Origin: an uncultured Chloroflexota bacterium
GTDB lineage: Bacteria > Chloroflexota > Anaerolineae > Aggregatilineales > Phototrophicaceae
Assembly: GCA_903904765.1 (NCBI GenBank)
Contig: CAIVEA010000091.1
Location: 1 to 10,286, forward strand
Reading direction: 5' to 3'
DNA length: 10,286 bases
Shown: positions 1-5,776 of the stretch, in pieces
Layout: every line of letters begins with the position of its first letter
How positions within the stretch are numbered: position 1 is the stretch's first letter
The notes under the pieces: generated by a model
Seen by the model: only the letters and a program-made list of their open reading frames with translations
Database searches by the model: none
Told to the model about the DNA's origin: nothing
Program-made: the position numbers and the translations under genes

Positions 1-50
1 CCCTCTCCTAGCTGTACTCAGCGGTTGGGAGAGGGGACAAGGGATGAGAG
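1..50 (+). repeat. Nested-hairpin intergenic repeat, copy A
   Basis: An outer stem CCCTCTCC/GGAGAGGG encloses an inner GCTG-TACT-CAGC hairpin (11-22). The tail GAGGGGACAAGGGATGAG follows. The 13-base core AGCTGTACTCAGC (10-22) recurs exactly at 2070-2082, where the same outer stem is also present. The copy begins at the first base of the window, so its left end may be cut off. It lies about 90 bases upstream of the prenyltransferase start. Function unknown; it looks like a dispersed structured repeat rather than a simple terminator because no T-run follows the stem. Confidence 0.65.
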
Positions 51-58
51 CTTGTACT

Positions 59-67
59 TGGTATGAT
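59..67 (+). promoter_or_regulatory. Possible extended -10 promoter for the prenyltransferase
   Basis: TGGTATGAT gives a TATGAT hexamer (5 of 6 to TATAAT) preceded by the extended-minus-10 TG. No convincing -35 box lies 16-18 bases upstream. Transcription would start near 74, leaving a leader of about 65 bases before the start at 140. Judged by eye only. Confidence 0.3.
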
Positions 68-139
68 GGCTCTGTGCAGGTGTGTTAGACTCGTGGCGAT
101 TATGAACCGTGCTATGGTGTGCATCGGGAGGATTTTACG

Positions 140-1198
140 ATGTCTGCTGCTCCTATCCCGCCCGCGATTCAATCAATGCCCCTCGTGCAACGCTGGGCAA
201 CCGCAATCAATACCTGTAACTGCCCAGATATTCATGCTGCGGATACCTTCACCCGCTGGCTGGTGATCTCGCGGGCGTGCGTGTTTTCGATGACATTCAC
301 CTCCGGCCTGATCGGGGTGCTGCTGGCCGCCTCTATCGGCGCATTCGCAGAGAATACTGCGTTCAAGATTCTGCTGGCGCTGCTGTGTGTGGTCGGGCTG
401 GTGGCGGCACATGCCACCAACAACCTCGTCAACGACTGGACGGATGTCCGCAAAGGCGTGGATACCGAAGATTATCCGCGTTCGCAGTACAGCACCCATC
501 CGGTGCTGGGCGGCCTAACCACGCCGGGGATGCTGCTCAAAGTGTCATTCGCGTTGACGTTGATGGACGGCCTGATTATGCTGTTTCTGGCGGCGGTGAC
601 GGGGCCGCTGGTGATCTTTTTCGCGGTCAGCGGGCTGCTGCTCAGTCTGGGGTATACCGCGTTCCTCAAGCGTTACGCGCTGGGCGAGATTACGGCGCTG
701 GTGGTGTGGGGGCCGCTGATGATCGGCGGGACGGTGTATGCCATCAGCGGGCAGTTCGATCTGCCGATTCTGTTGATGACACTGCCGTATGGCCTGATCG
801 TGGCCTCGGTGCTGATCGGCAAGCACACCGACAAAATCCGCAACGATCAGCCGGTGGGCGTGAACTCGATTCCGGTGCTGCTGGGCGAACGGCGCTCGCT
901 GCTGCTGAACAAAATCACGTTCGTGCTATTCTACGTGTTGGTGGCGCTGCTGGTGATCGGGCGGGTGGCCTCGCCCTGGATTTTGCTGACGTTCCTCGCG
1001 TTCCCGCGTTTGCTGGTGGCGTGGAAGGTGTATTCGCAGCCCAAGCCGACGGAGAGGCCGGAGAACTGGCCGGTGTGGCCGCTGTGGTTCGTGGGGTGGG
1101 CGATGTTTTTCAACCGGCAAGCGGGGGTGTTGTTCGTGCTGGGGCTGCTGCTCAGCCTGATTGTCCCGCCGATTGCCCACGCACTCGGCATCGGCTAA
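140..1198 (+). CDS. UbiA/MenA-type membrane prenyltransferase
   Basis: A 352-residue integral membrane protein of the UbiA superfamily, enzymes that transfer a polyprenyl chain from its diphosphate to an aromatic or other acceptor. The first Asp-rich motif is clear: NDWTDVRKGVD at residues 98-108, the MenA-like NDxxDxxxxxD form that binds Mg2+-diphosphate. A second acidic segment lies at 227-236 (GKHTDKIRND), followed by a MenA-like G-(4)-PVLLG stretch. The rest is about eight hydrophobic helices. I chose the ATG at 140 because GGGAGG lies 8 bases before it; the ATG at 119 has no such site. MenA (menaquinone synthesis) is the nearest named relative, but no men genes are nearby and the second motif differs, so the acceptor is unknown. 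The gene ends 3 bases before the oppositely oriented toxin remnant, with no terminator visible between them. Confidence 0.85.
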   Translation: MSAAPIPPAIQSMPLVQRWATAINTCNCPDIHAADTFTRWLVISRACVFSMTFTSGLIGVLLAASIGAFAENTAFKILLALLCVVGLVAAHATNNLVNDWTDVRKGVDTEDYPRSQYSTHPVLGGLTTPGMLLKVSFALTLMDGLIMLFLAAVTGPLVIFFAVSGLLLSLGYTAFLKRYALGEITALVVWGPLMIGGTVYAISGQFDLPILLMTLPYGLIVASVLIGKHTDKIRNDQPVGVNSIPVLLGERRSLLLNKITFVLFYVLVALLVIGRVASPWILLTFLAFPRLLVAWKVYSQPKPTERPENWPVWPLWFVGWAMFFNRQAGVLFVLGLLLSLIVPPIAHALGIG

Positions 1199-1201
1199 CG
1201 G

Positions 1202-1603
1202 CTAGATTTCCCAATCTTCCATCTGTAGCCCCTCGATGCGGCTGAACTCACCCGTATTGTGGGTGAGGAGGATGAGATTATGAAACAAGGCAATAGCCGC
1301 GATTTGCATATCCATAAAGCTAATGGGTAAACCGCGTTTTTTCGAGCGAAGCACGGATATGCCCGTAGTCTTCCGCTACTGAGTCGTCAAATGGGAGTGA
1401 TTTGAAGCGGCTGAGGAAATTATCTTGTTTCTGGCGCGAACGCTCCGGCGTTTGGCTTTCGCTGCGCCATAATAGAGTTCGGCGCGTGTGATTGCACTTA
1501 CGACGATCGATTCACGTGGAGTGCGTTCCAGTCTGGCGACAAGCAGCGGTGCACGTCCGTTCAGAAAACGGATGCAAGCATTGGTATCCAGCAGATATTT
1601 CAT
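1202..1603 (-). pseudogene. vapC: VapC-family PIN toxin, disrupted by two frameshifts
   Basis: VapC toxins are PIN-domain, Mg2+-dependent ribonucleases that cut specific RNAs. The reading starts MKYLLDTNACIRFLNG at 1603 and includes AITRAELYYG, giving acidic residues D6 and E42. Near 1433-1441 the homologous reading moves to another frame and continues RQKQDNFLSRF, then DDSVAEDYGHIRA. At the T6 run 1337-1342 (A6 on the coding strand) it shifts again to KRGLPISFMDMQIAAIALF and ends MEDWEI at 1202. The unshifted frame stops at 1376. Repaired, it would be about 133 residues, normal for the family, with all expected acidic positions present. One base appears missing at the first site and one extra at the second. 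Recent decay or assembly error are both possible. The start overlaps the antitoxin stop by 4 bases (ATGA), which implies coupled translation. Confidence 0.85.
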
Positions 1604-1839
1604 TCCAATTCATCTCGCACAGGCATAGGCAATTCTTCACCACGATCTAACGGGTCATCTGCGAATGAACCATAAGTTTCCTCGAAGAAGCCAATTGGCC
1701 ACCCAAACTTATCTACGTCTTCTTCTTCGACGGCTTGCAGAACCAGCACAATTTCAAACGTTTGATTCGGCAGAGCAGGGACTTCCAATTTGATAATCCC
1801 ATCCTGTCCTGCACGGGCGTTCAATTTAAGTGTATTCAT
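1600..1839 (-). CDS. VapB-like antitoxin partner of the PIN toxin
   Basis: A 79-residue acidic protein placed exactly where the antitoxin of a VapBC module belongs: its stop overlaps the toxin start as ATGA. The N-terminal half (LKLNARAGQDGIIKLEVPA) looks like a small beta-rich domain. The C-terminal half (FGWPIGFFEETYGSF, then DDPL and a terminal RDELE) matches the GWPxGFFEET pattern I know from antitoxins encoded before VapC in Cyanobacteria and Chloroflexi. In such pairs the antitoxin binds and blocks the toxin and usually represses its own promoter. The start at 1839 is supported by GGGAGGG six bases upstream. The frame is intact although the toxin frame is broken. The DNA here is visibly more AT-rich than its neighbours. 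Confidence 0.75.
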   Translation of the reverse strand: MNTLKLNARAGQDGIIKLEVPALPNQTFEIVLVLQAVEEEDVDKFGWPIGFFEETYGSFADDPLDRGEELPMPVRDELE

Positions 1840-1905
1840 CTCAATCCCTCCCTGAACACGGGATTGCCCACTATGCAGATTGCTCCAGCACAGCGGGCGT
1901 GGCGC

Positions 1906-2010
1906 TCATTTCTTCTTGGGGGTGGTTTTGGGCGTTTCGCCGCCGCTGGTGGTCTTTTTGCTGCCTTCTTGCTGGCCGCCGCCACTTTTCTTGCTGGTCT
2001 TGTCGGGCAT
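1906..2010 (-). CDS. 34-residue lysine/glycine/threonine-rich mini-protein
   Basis: A short frame starting MPDKTSKKSGGGQQEG and ending TPKKK, 34 residues long. It is strongly basic (10 Lys against one Asp and two Glu) and made almost only of K, G, T, S, P, Q and E, so it should be disordered and cannot be a membrane segment. The SKK-(1-3)-SGG pattern occurs twice. The ATG at 2010 has AAAGGAG 10 bases upstream. It lies about 100 bases after methionyl-tRNA synthetase and 66 bases before the antitoxin, all on one strand. The composition suggests a nucleic-acid- or ribosome-binding tail-like peptide, but that is inference. I do not recognise a family. It could be a chance frame, though the good ribosome site and skewed composition argue for a gene. 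Confidence 0.5.
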   Translation of the reverse strand: MPDKTSKKSGGGQQEGSKKTTSGGETPKTTPKKK

Positions 2011-2058
2011 GGTCGCGTTTCTCCTTTGGGTATCCTAGTAATCCTCTGCGATTAGCTT

Positions 2059-2108
2059 CCCCTCTCCAAAGCTGTACTCAGCACGGAGAGGGGATAAGAG
2101 GGGTGAGG
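2059..2108 (+). repeat. Nested-hairpin intergenic repeat, copy B
   Basis: A perfect 9-base outer stem CCCCTCTCC/GGAGAGGGG (2059-2067 and 2085-2093) encloses the inner stem GCTG-TACT-CAGC (2071-2082). The tail ATAAGAGGGGTGAGG follows. It shares the exact 13-base core AGCTGTACTCAGC with copy A, and the tail is similar. It begins four bases after the methionyl-tRNA synthetase stop, so it would fold at the 3' end of that transcript. On that strand no U-run follows, so it is not a standard intrinsic terminator; it could protect the 3' end or attenuate transcription. Confidence 0.75.
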
Positions 2109-2111
2109 TTC

Positions 2112-3944
2112 TTAGACGATGATCGGATGTTCCTCACGCGGCGCACCGAGGAAGGCGCGTTCGCGTTCGATGATCTCCGGTTCGAGTTTGACGATCAGCG
2201 GCGCGGGTTCGCGCAGTGCCTGACCGGGCGCGAGGGCGCTGGCCGACCATGTGCCGATGGCTTTGCTCGCATCGTTCACCAGCCCCTTGTGTGGGCGGGT
2301 GGACTCGACATATTCCACGATGCTCAGGTCGCCGAACATCTGCCCGTCGTAGCCCAGAAACTCATGAATCTTCTGCGAGGTGAAGGGCAGGAAGGGCGAG
2401 AGCAGCACCTTCAGGTTGTCAATCACGCGCAGCACGGTATAGACGGCTCTGGCGGCATCTTCCGGGTTTTCCTTAATGGTCTTCCACGGGGCGCGCCGAT
2501 CAAGGTAGCCGTTGGCCTCGCGCACCAGCGACATGGCCGCCCCCAGCGCCTCGCGCAGTTTGACCGCCGCCAGCAGATCGCCCACCTGCGTGAAGCCGTA
2601 TTCGGATTTCTCCAGCATGGCGCGGTCATCATCGGTCAGGTCGCTGAGCGCCACATTCGGCACATGCCCGTCGAACCGCTTGTAGGCGAAGCTCAACATA
2701 CGGTTGGCGAGGTTGCCCCACGCCGCCAGCAGTTCGCCGTTTACGCGGTTCAGGAAGCCGTCCCACGCGAAATCCGAGTCGGCGCTTTCGGGGAAGGTGG
2801 CCGCCACATAGTAGCGGATGGCATCCGGTTGGTAGCGTTCCAGCAGGTCGGGCAACCAGATCGCCCAGTTGCGGCTCTTGGAGAACTTATCGCCCTCGAT
2901 GTTCATGAACTCGTTGGCGGGGACATCGTAAGGCAGTTGCAGCGGCGCATCGTAGCGCTGACCGATGCTGTCTTCCTCGCCGTTGTACAGGCCGTTCACG
3001 CCCATCAGTTCGGCCTGCCAGATCACGGTATGGAAGGGGATGTTGTCCTTGCCGATAAAGTTGTAAATCTCGGCCTGCGGGTTGTACCACCATTGCTTCC
3101 ACGCATCCGGCTGACCGATGTTCTTCGCCCATTCCACGCTGGCGGCGAAGTAGCCGATGACCGCCTCGAACCACACGTAGAGCTTCTTCACTTCCCAACC
3201 GGGCAGCGGCACATCAATGCCCCAGTCAATATCGCGGGTGATCGGGCGGCCATGCAACCCATCGGAGATGAAGTTGCGGCTGAAGCGCGTCACATTAGTC
3301 CGCCAGTGGCTCTGGTGCTGGTCAAGATAGGTCAGCAGTTCCGGCTCGAAACGTCCCAGATCGAGAAAGAAGTGTTCGCTTTCGCGCACTTCCAGCGCGT
3401 CGGTGGGGTTGTTGCGGTTGCGCGGGTTGATGAGCTGCGTGGCTTCCAGCAGATTGCCGCAGTTGTCGCACTGGTCGCCGCGTGCGCCTTTGTAGTGGCA
3501 CAGGTAGCATTCGCCCTCCACATAGCGATCCGGCAGGAAACGCTTTTCGAGGGCGCTGTACATCAACTTCTGGCTCTCTTTGTACAGACAGCCGTTTTCC
3601 AGCAGACGCAGGAAGAAATCCTGCGAGACGCGGTGATGATTCTCGGTGTCGGTATGCGTGAACAGGTCGTAGCTGATGCCCAGCTTTTGCTGCGTGAGCA
3701 GGAAGCGTTCGTGATAATGCTCGAACACCCTGCGCGCCGGAATACCGCGCTTGTCCGCTTCGACGGAGATCGGTGTGCCGTGACTATCTGACCCGCTGAC
3801 CATCAGCACGCGGTTGCCCTTCAAACGGTGGTAACGGGCGAAAATGTCGGCGGGCAGATACGCGCCCGCCAGATGGCCGACGTGCAAATCCCCGTTGGCA
3901 TACGGCCATGCCACAGACACATGTATATACTTCGGCTCGGTCAT
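2112..3944 (-). CDS. metG: Methionyl-tRNA synthetase
   Basis: Charges tRNA(Met) with methionine in the cytoplasm (class Ia synthetase), needed for initiation and elongation. The 610-residue protein shows the HIGH motif as HVGH at 21-24 within a WPYANGDLHVGH signature. The KMSKS motif is KFSKS at 353-357. A zinc knuckle has CxxC pairs at 146/149 and 159/162, and GKDNIPFHTVIW lies at 298-309. An anticodon-binding helical domain follows to the end. The C-terminal EMAP-like tRNA-binding domain of longer MetRS forms is absent. The start at 3944 is chosen over the upstream ATG at 3998 because the family N-terminus begins just after it and AAGGA sits about 7 bases before it. A perfect TATAAT lies at 4021-4016 upstream, so it probably has its own promoter. 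Confidence 0.97.
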   Translation of the reverse strand: MTEPKYIHVSVAWPYANGDLHVGHLAGAYLPADIFARYHRLKGNRVLMVSGSDSHGTPISVEADKRGIPARRVFEHYHERFLLTQQKLGISYDLFTHTDTENHHRVSQDFFLRLLENGCLYKESQKLMYSALEKRFLPDRYVEGECYLCHYKGARGDQCDNCGNLLEATQLINPRNRNNPTDALEVRESEHFFLDLGRFEPELLTYLDQHQSHWRTNVTRFSRNFISDGLHGRPITRDIDWGIDVPLPGWEVKKLYVWFEAVIGYFAASVEWAKNIGQPDAWKQWWYNPQAEIYNFIGKDNIPFHTVIWQAELMGVNGLYNGEEDSIGQRYDAPLQLPYDVPANEFMNIEGDKFSKSRNWAIWLPDLLERYQPDAIRYYVAATFPESADSDFAWDGFLNRVNGELLAAWGNLANRMLSFAYKRFDGHVPNVALSDLTDDDRAMLEKSEYGFTQVGDLLAAVKLREALGAAMSLVREANGYLDRRAPWKTIKENPEDAARAVYTVLRVIDNLKVLLSPFLPFTSQKIHEFLGYDGQMFGDLSIVEYVESTRPHKGLVNDASKAIGTWSASALAPGQALREPAPLIVKLEPEIIERERAFLGAPREEHPIIV

Positions 3945-3971
3945 GGTTCGTCCTTCATGATTGGCTTTGAC

Positions 3972-3984
3972 CGTCCGGCGGACG
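3972..3984 (-). promoter_or_regulatory. GC-rich palindrome in the metG leader
   Basis: CGTCCG-G-CGGACG is a perfect 6-base palindrome around one base, 28 bases upstream of the metG start and within the predicted leader. It could fold into a small hairpin with a 3-base loop or serve as a protein site. The leader of about 65 bases is too short for a T-box, and I see no T-box consensus. Confidence 0.35.
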
Positions 3985-4015
3985 ATCAGGCAGTCCAACG
4001 CTGGTGTACGCCGTC

Positions 4016-4021
4016 ATTATA
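4016..4021 (-). promoter_or_regulatory. Likely -10 box of the metG promoter
   Basis: A perfect TATAAT reads on the minus strand. The bases 17-18 upstream are G-rich (GGGAAAT region) and do not resemble TTGACA. Transcription would start near 4009, giving a leader of about 65 bases before the metG start at 3944. Confidence 0.45.
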
Positions 4022-4060
4022 ACCCGAATCCCCCGCCGATTTCCCGCCCGGAATCTATCG

Positions 4061-4164
4061 CCCTCACCCTGTAGTCCCTCGTCCTCAGAGGGAGGGACTT
4101 CAAAATCGTGTAACCCTCTTGTTCCCCTTCACCATGAGGGCTGAGGGGGATAGCGGATGAGGGG
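4061..4164. repeat. Composite inverted repeat related to copies A and B
   Basis: The left part contains an 8-base stem AGTCCCTC/GAGGGACT (4073-4080 and 4092-4099). Its outer edge CCCTCACCCT is the reverse complement of the AGGGGTGAGG-type tail seen in copy B. The right part carries CCCTC...GAGGG and ends with GAGGGGGATAGCGGATGAGG, close to the copy A tail. The two half-units therefore point in opposite directions with tails outward. It fills the gap between the DUF420-like gene stop (4183) and the metG promoter. Confidence 0.5.
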
Positions 4165-4182
4165 CAAAAGGCACAATAGGTT

Positions 4183-4797
4183 CTATGTTCCGGGGGTGAC
4201 TTCCGGCGTGGCTGCGGGCTGCGGTACTTCGGTGGCGGCGGGTGCTGCTTCTTCGGTGGCAGCTGGGGCGGGCGGTGCGCCTGCCGGACGCAGCACGTCA
4301 TAGCGGATGAGGTAGCTGCCGATGCCCAGCGCAGCGGTCAACAGCCACAAGGCCAGCGTCAGACGCATGTAAAACTTGGCGTTTTTGAAAAAATAACGGG
4401 TGACATCTTTTTCGCCACGTGCGCGGGCAGCTTTTACCTGACGATCTTCGCGCCACATTTGCAAAATATTGTTGGTGGCGAGAAACTGCGCCGGCAGGCC
4501 GAACAGGGCGTGAATGGTGGGCAGCAGATAACGAAGGTTGCTGCTCTGTTCCTTGAGGTGATCGGTCACATCAAAGCGGTAGGCGACCACCATCAAGAAC
4601 AGGATTAAGAACCAGTTGAACAGGGTGATGAGCGTCATCACGGCGCGGTGCTGCGGGCGATACATCTTGCGGCGGGCGAAGTAGAAGCCGGCCAGCATCC
4701 CCGGCACGAGCAGCAGGACGTAGGCCAGAAGCGCCAGATCTGCCAGCAAACTCGCGCCCGTCCCCAGAAAGCCAGCCGGTTCGAGATACACATTCAT
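4183..4797 (-). CDS. DUF420-like four-helix membrane protein with a Pro/Ala/Thr tail
   Basis: A 204-residue protein with four hydrophobic helices at about 17-40, 50-73, 88-113 and 141-164. Two intramembrane-edge histidines (H50 in RPQHRAVM, H96 in PTIHALFG) and the segment order resemble DUF420 proteins, which are often found near cytochrome oxidase assembly genes; their activity is not established. After the last helix the protein carries a tail of about 34 residues rich in P, A, T and E, with PAAT repeated three times, probably a flexible linker or surface tail. The start at 4797 is chosen because GGAGG lies 9 bases upstream, overlapping the earlier ATG at 4818. No oxidase genes are nearby. 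The DUF420 assignment is by pattern only and moderately sure; that it is a membrane protein is very likely. Confidence 0.65.
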   Translation of the reverse strand: MNVYLEPAGFLGTGASLLADLALLAYVLLLVPGMLAGFYFARRKMYRPQHRAVMTLITLFNWFLILFLMVVAYRFDVTDHLKEQSSNLRYLLPTIHALFGLPAQFLATNNILQMWREDRQVKAARARGEKDVTRYFFKNAKFYMRLTLALWLLTAALGIGSYLIRYDVLRPAGAPPAPAATEEAAPAATEVPQPAATPEVTPGT

Positions 4798-4827
4798 ACG
4801 ATGCTGCCTCCATATCATGATATGAAT

Positions 4828-4856
4828 TGCTGAGTGCGTGGTTGACGACCTCAGCA
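4828..4856 (-). terminator. Hairpin between the nucleotidyltransferase and DUF420-like genes
   Basis: TGCTGAG (4828-4834) and CTCAGCA (4850-4856) form a 7-base stem with a 15-base loop, starting 25 bases after the nucleotidyltransferase stop on the minus strand. No U-run follows, so termination is uncertain. It could be an mRNA 3'-end structure or a site upstream of the next gene. Confidence 0.35.
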
Positions 4857-4881
4857 TAGCAGCAAATGGCTCACCGCGCTG

Positions 4882-5679
4882 TTACAGCCAACCCTCTTCT
4901 TCCAGCAGCGATTCCAGCGGGTCTATCAGGCGGTCAACCGCTGCGCCGATGGTGTGCGTGTCGGCGCTGGTGGCACGCAGCAAAACGGTGATCTGGTCGC
5001 GCAGTCCGGCGGGGCGCAGCGGGCAGGTCTGTTCGACCAGATCAAGCAGGCGTTTTTCGCCGGGGTGCGTTTGGTGGTTGATGGCGAACACGATGTCAAA
5101 GACACTCGCCAGCAGCGCGGCGGCGCGGTGGTTCAGACTGACGAGATCGCTGCGCTGGGCGGCTTTCATCAACTGCACCCGGTAGGAGGAGGGGACATCG
5201 CGCAGCACGGGAAAGTTGTGCGCCACGATGCGCCGCGCCAGCAGGTCGGGATAGGGTGATTGCGCTCTAGCTTGCAAGTCCGCCAGCCAACCGTTGCGGT
5301 CAAACAGCGGGCGCGAAATGCGAATGGTGTGCCAGAAGCAGGTGGTGTAGCCCAACCCCGGTTCGCAGCGGGTTAGCACGCGGTCAATCTGGTCAGTCAT
5401 CCAACCTGTCGTGAAAAACACGGCATCTATGTGTGTGCCAGCGGGGCCGTCCCATTCTGCGCCCGCACCCCAGTAATCGCTCACCTGCGCGTCCGCCGAA
5501 AATTCTAGTGCCACTGCACGGCGCTCATCGGCGGGTAGGTCGCCTTCGCTGTAGATGTACACATCAAAATCCGAAGCGCCGCCCGCTTGCTGGTTGGCTT
5601 GCGATCCGGCTAGCGCCACCGCTTGCACGGTGCTGATCTGCGCGAAACGCTCTGCAATCTGCCCAATCTGGTCGTTCAT
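4882..5679 (-). CDS. Nucleotidyltransferase with C-terminal DUF4037-like domain
   Basis: A 265-residue protein whose N-terminal part is a Pol-beta-type nucleotidyltransferase fold. Its signature is AGSQA at 24-28 followed by SDFDVYIY at 36-43, giving metal ligands D37 and D39; a third acidic residue is D85 in THIDAVFF. Such enzymes transfer a nucleotide, usually AMP, to a small molecule, protein or RNA. The remainder is helical with an NHQTHPGEKRLL segment (201-212), like the DUF4037 domain found fused to these enzymes. The substrate is unknown. Aminoglycoside nucleotidyltransferases are distant relatives, but nothing specific supports resistance. The start at 5679 follows AGGGAGAGG, whose last base is about 10 bases upstream and which lies inside a structured leader. 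It sits 97 bases after elp3. Confidence 0.75.
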   Translation of the reverse strand: MNDQIGQIAERFAQISTVQAVALAGSQANQQAGGASDFDVYIYSEGDLPADERRAVALEFSADAQVSDYWGAGAEWDGPAGTHIDAVFFTTGWMTDQIDRVLTRCEPGLGYTTCFWHTIRISRPLFDRNGWLADLQARAQSPYPDLLARRIVAHNFPVLRDVPSSYRVQLMKAAQRSDLVSLNHRAAALLASVFDIVFAINHQTHPGEKRLLDLVEQTCPLRPAGLRDQITVLLRATSADTHTIGAAVDRLIDPLESLLEEEGWL

Positions 5680-5690
5680 GGTGTTTATAC

Positions 5691-5745
5691 CTCTCCCTGA
5701 TGAGGGTTGCCCGCTGAGTAAGCCCTGACGGGTTCAGGGATGGAG
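5691..5745 (-). promoter_or_regulatory. Structured leader that can cover the nucleotidyltransferase ribosome site
   Basis: In the minus-strand transcript the segment CCCTGA (complement of 5734-5739) can pair with either of two downstream TCAGGG copies. The near copy (complement of 5723-5728) leaves a 5-base loop. The far copy (complement of 5695-5700) pairs over 7 bases and lies within the AGGGAGAGG ribosome site. The two pairings exclude each other. The segment also holds TACTCAGCGG (complement of 5711-5720), shared with repeat copy A at 15-24, so it may derive from that repeat family. Confidence 0.45.
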
Positions 5746-5776
5746 ATGTTGTGCAGCGCGGCGGAGGCCAGCGGCC

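Noticed and set aside
277..1245. A 322-codon frame overlapping the prenyltransferase
   Set aside because: It is the shifted frame of the same coding region. The other frame has the conserved Asp motif and membrane helices, whereas this one is Ala/Gly/Arg-rich noise.
1337..1342. Programmed ribosomal frameshifting at the A6-C heptamer in vapC
   Set aside because: AAAAAAC is a classic slippery heptamer, but it is not in the required phase here, the shift needed is +1 rather than -1, and a second, unrelated frameshift is also needed.
2059..2108. Ordinary intrinsic terminator for metG
   Set aside because: The hairpin is strong, but no U-run follows it on the metG strand, and the same structure occurs at 1-50 with a shared core, so a repeat element is the better description.
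1830..3791. A 653-codon plus-strand open frame opposite metG
   Set aside because: It is antisense to an unmistakable methionyl-tRNA synthetase. GC-rich codon bias commonly opens the opposite strand, and the product has no recognisable domain.
3945..4182. A T-box or other known riboswitch before metG
   Set aside because: The leader downstream of the TATAAT is only about 65 bases, with no T-box bulge, specifier loop or terminator/antiterminator pair visible.
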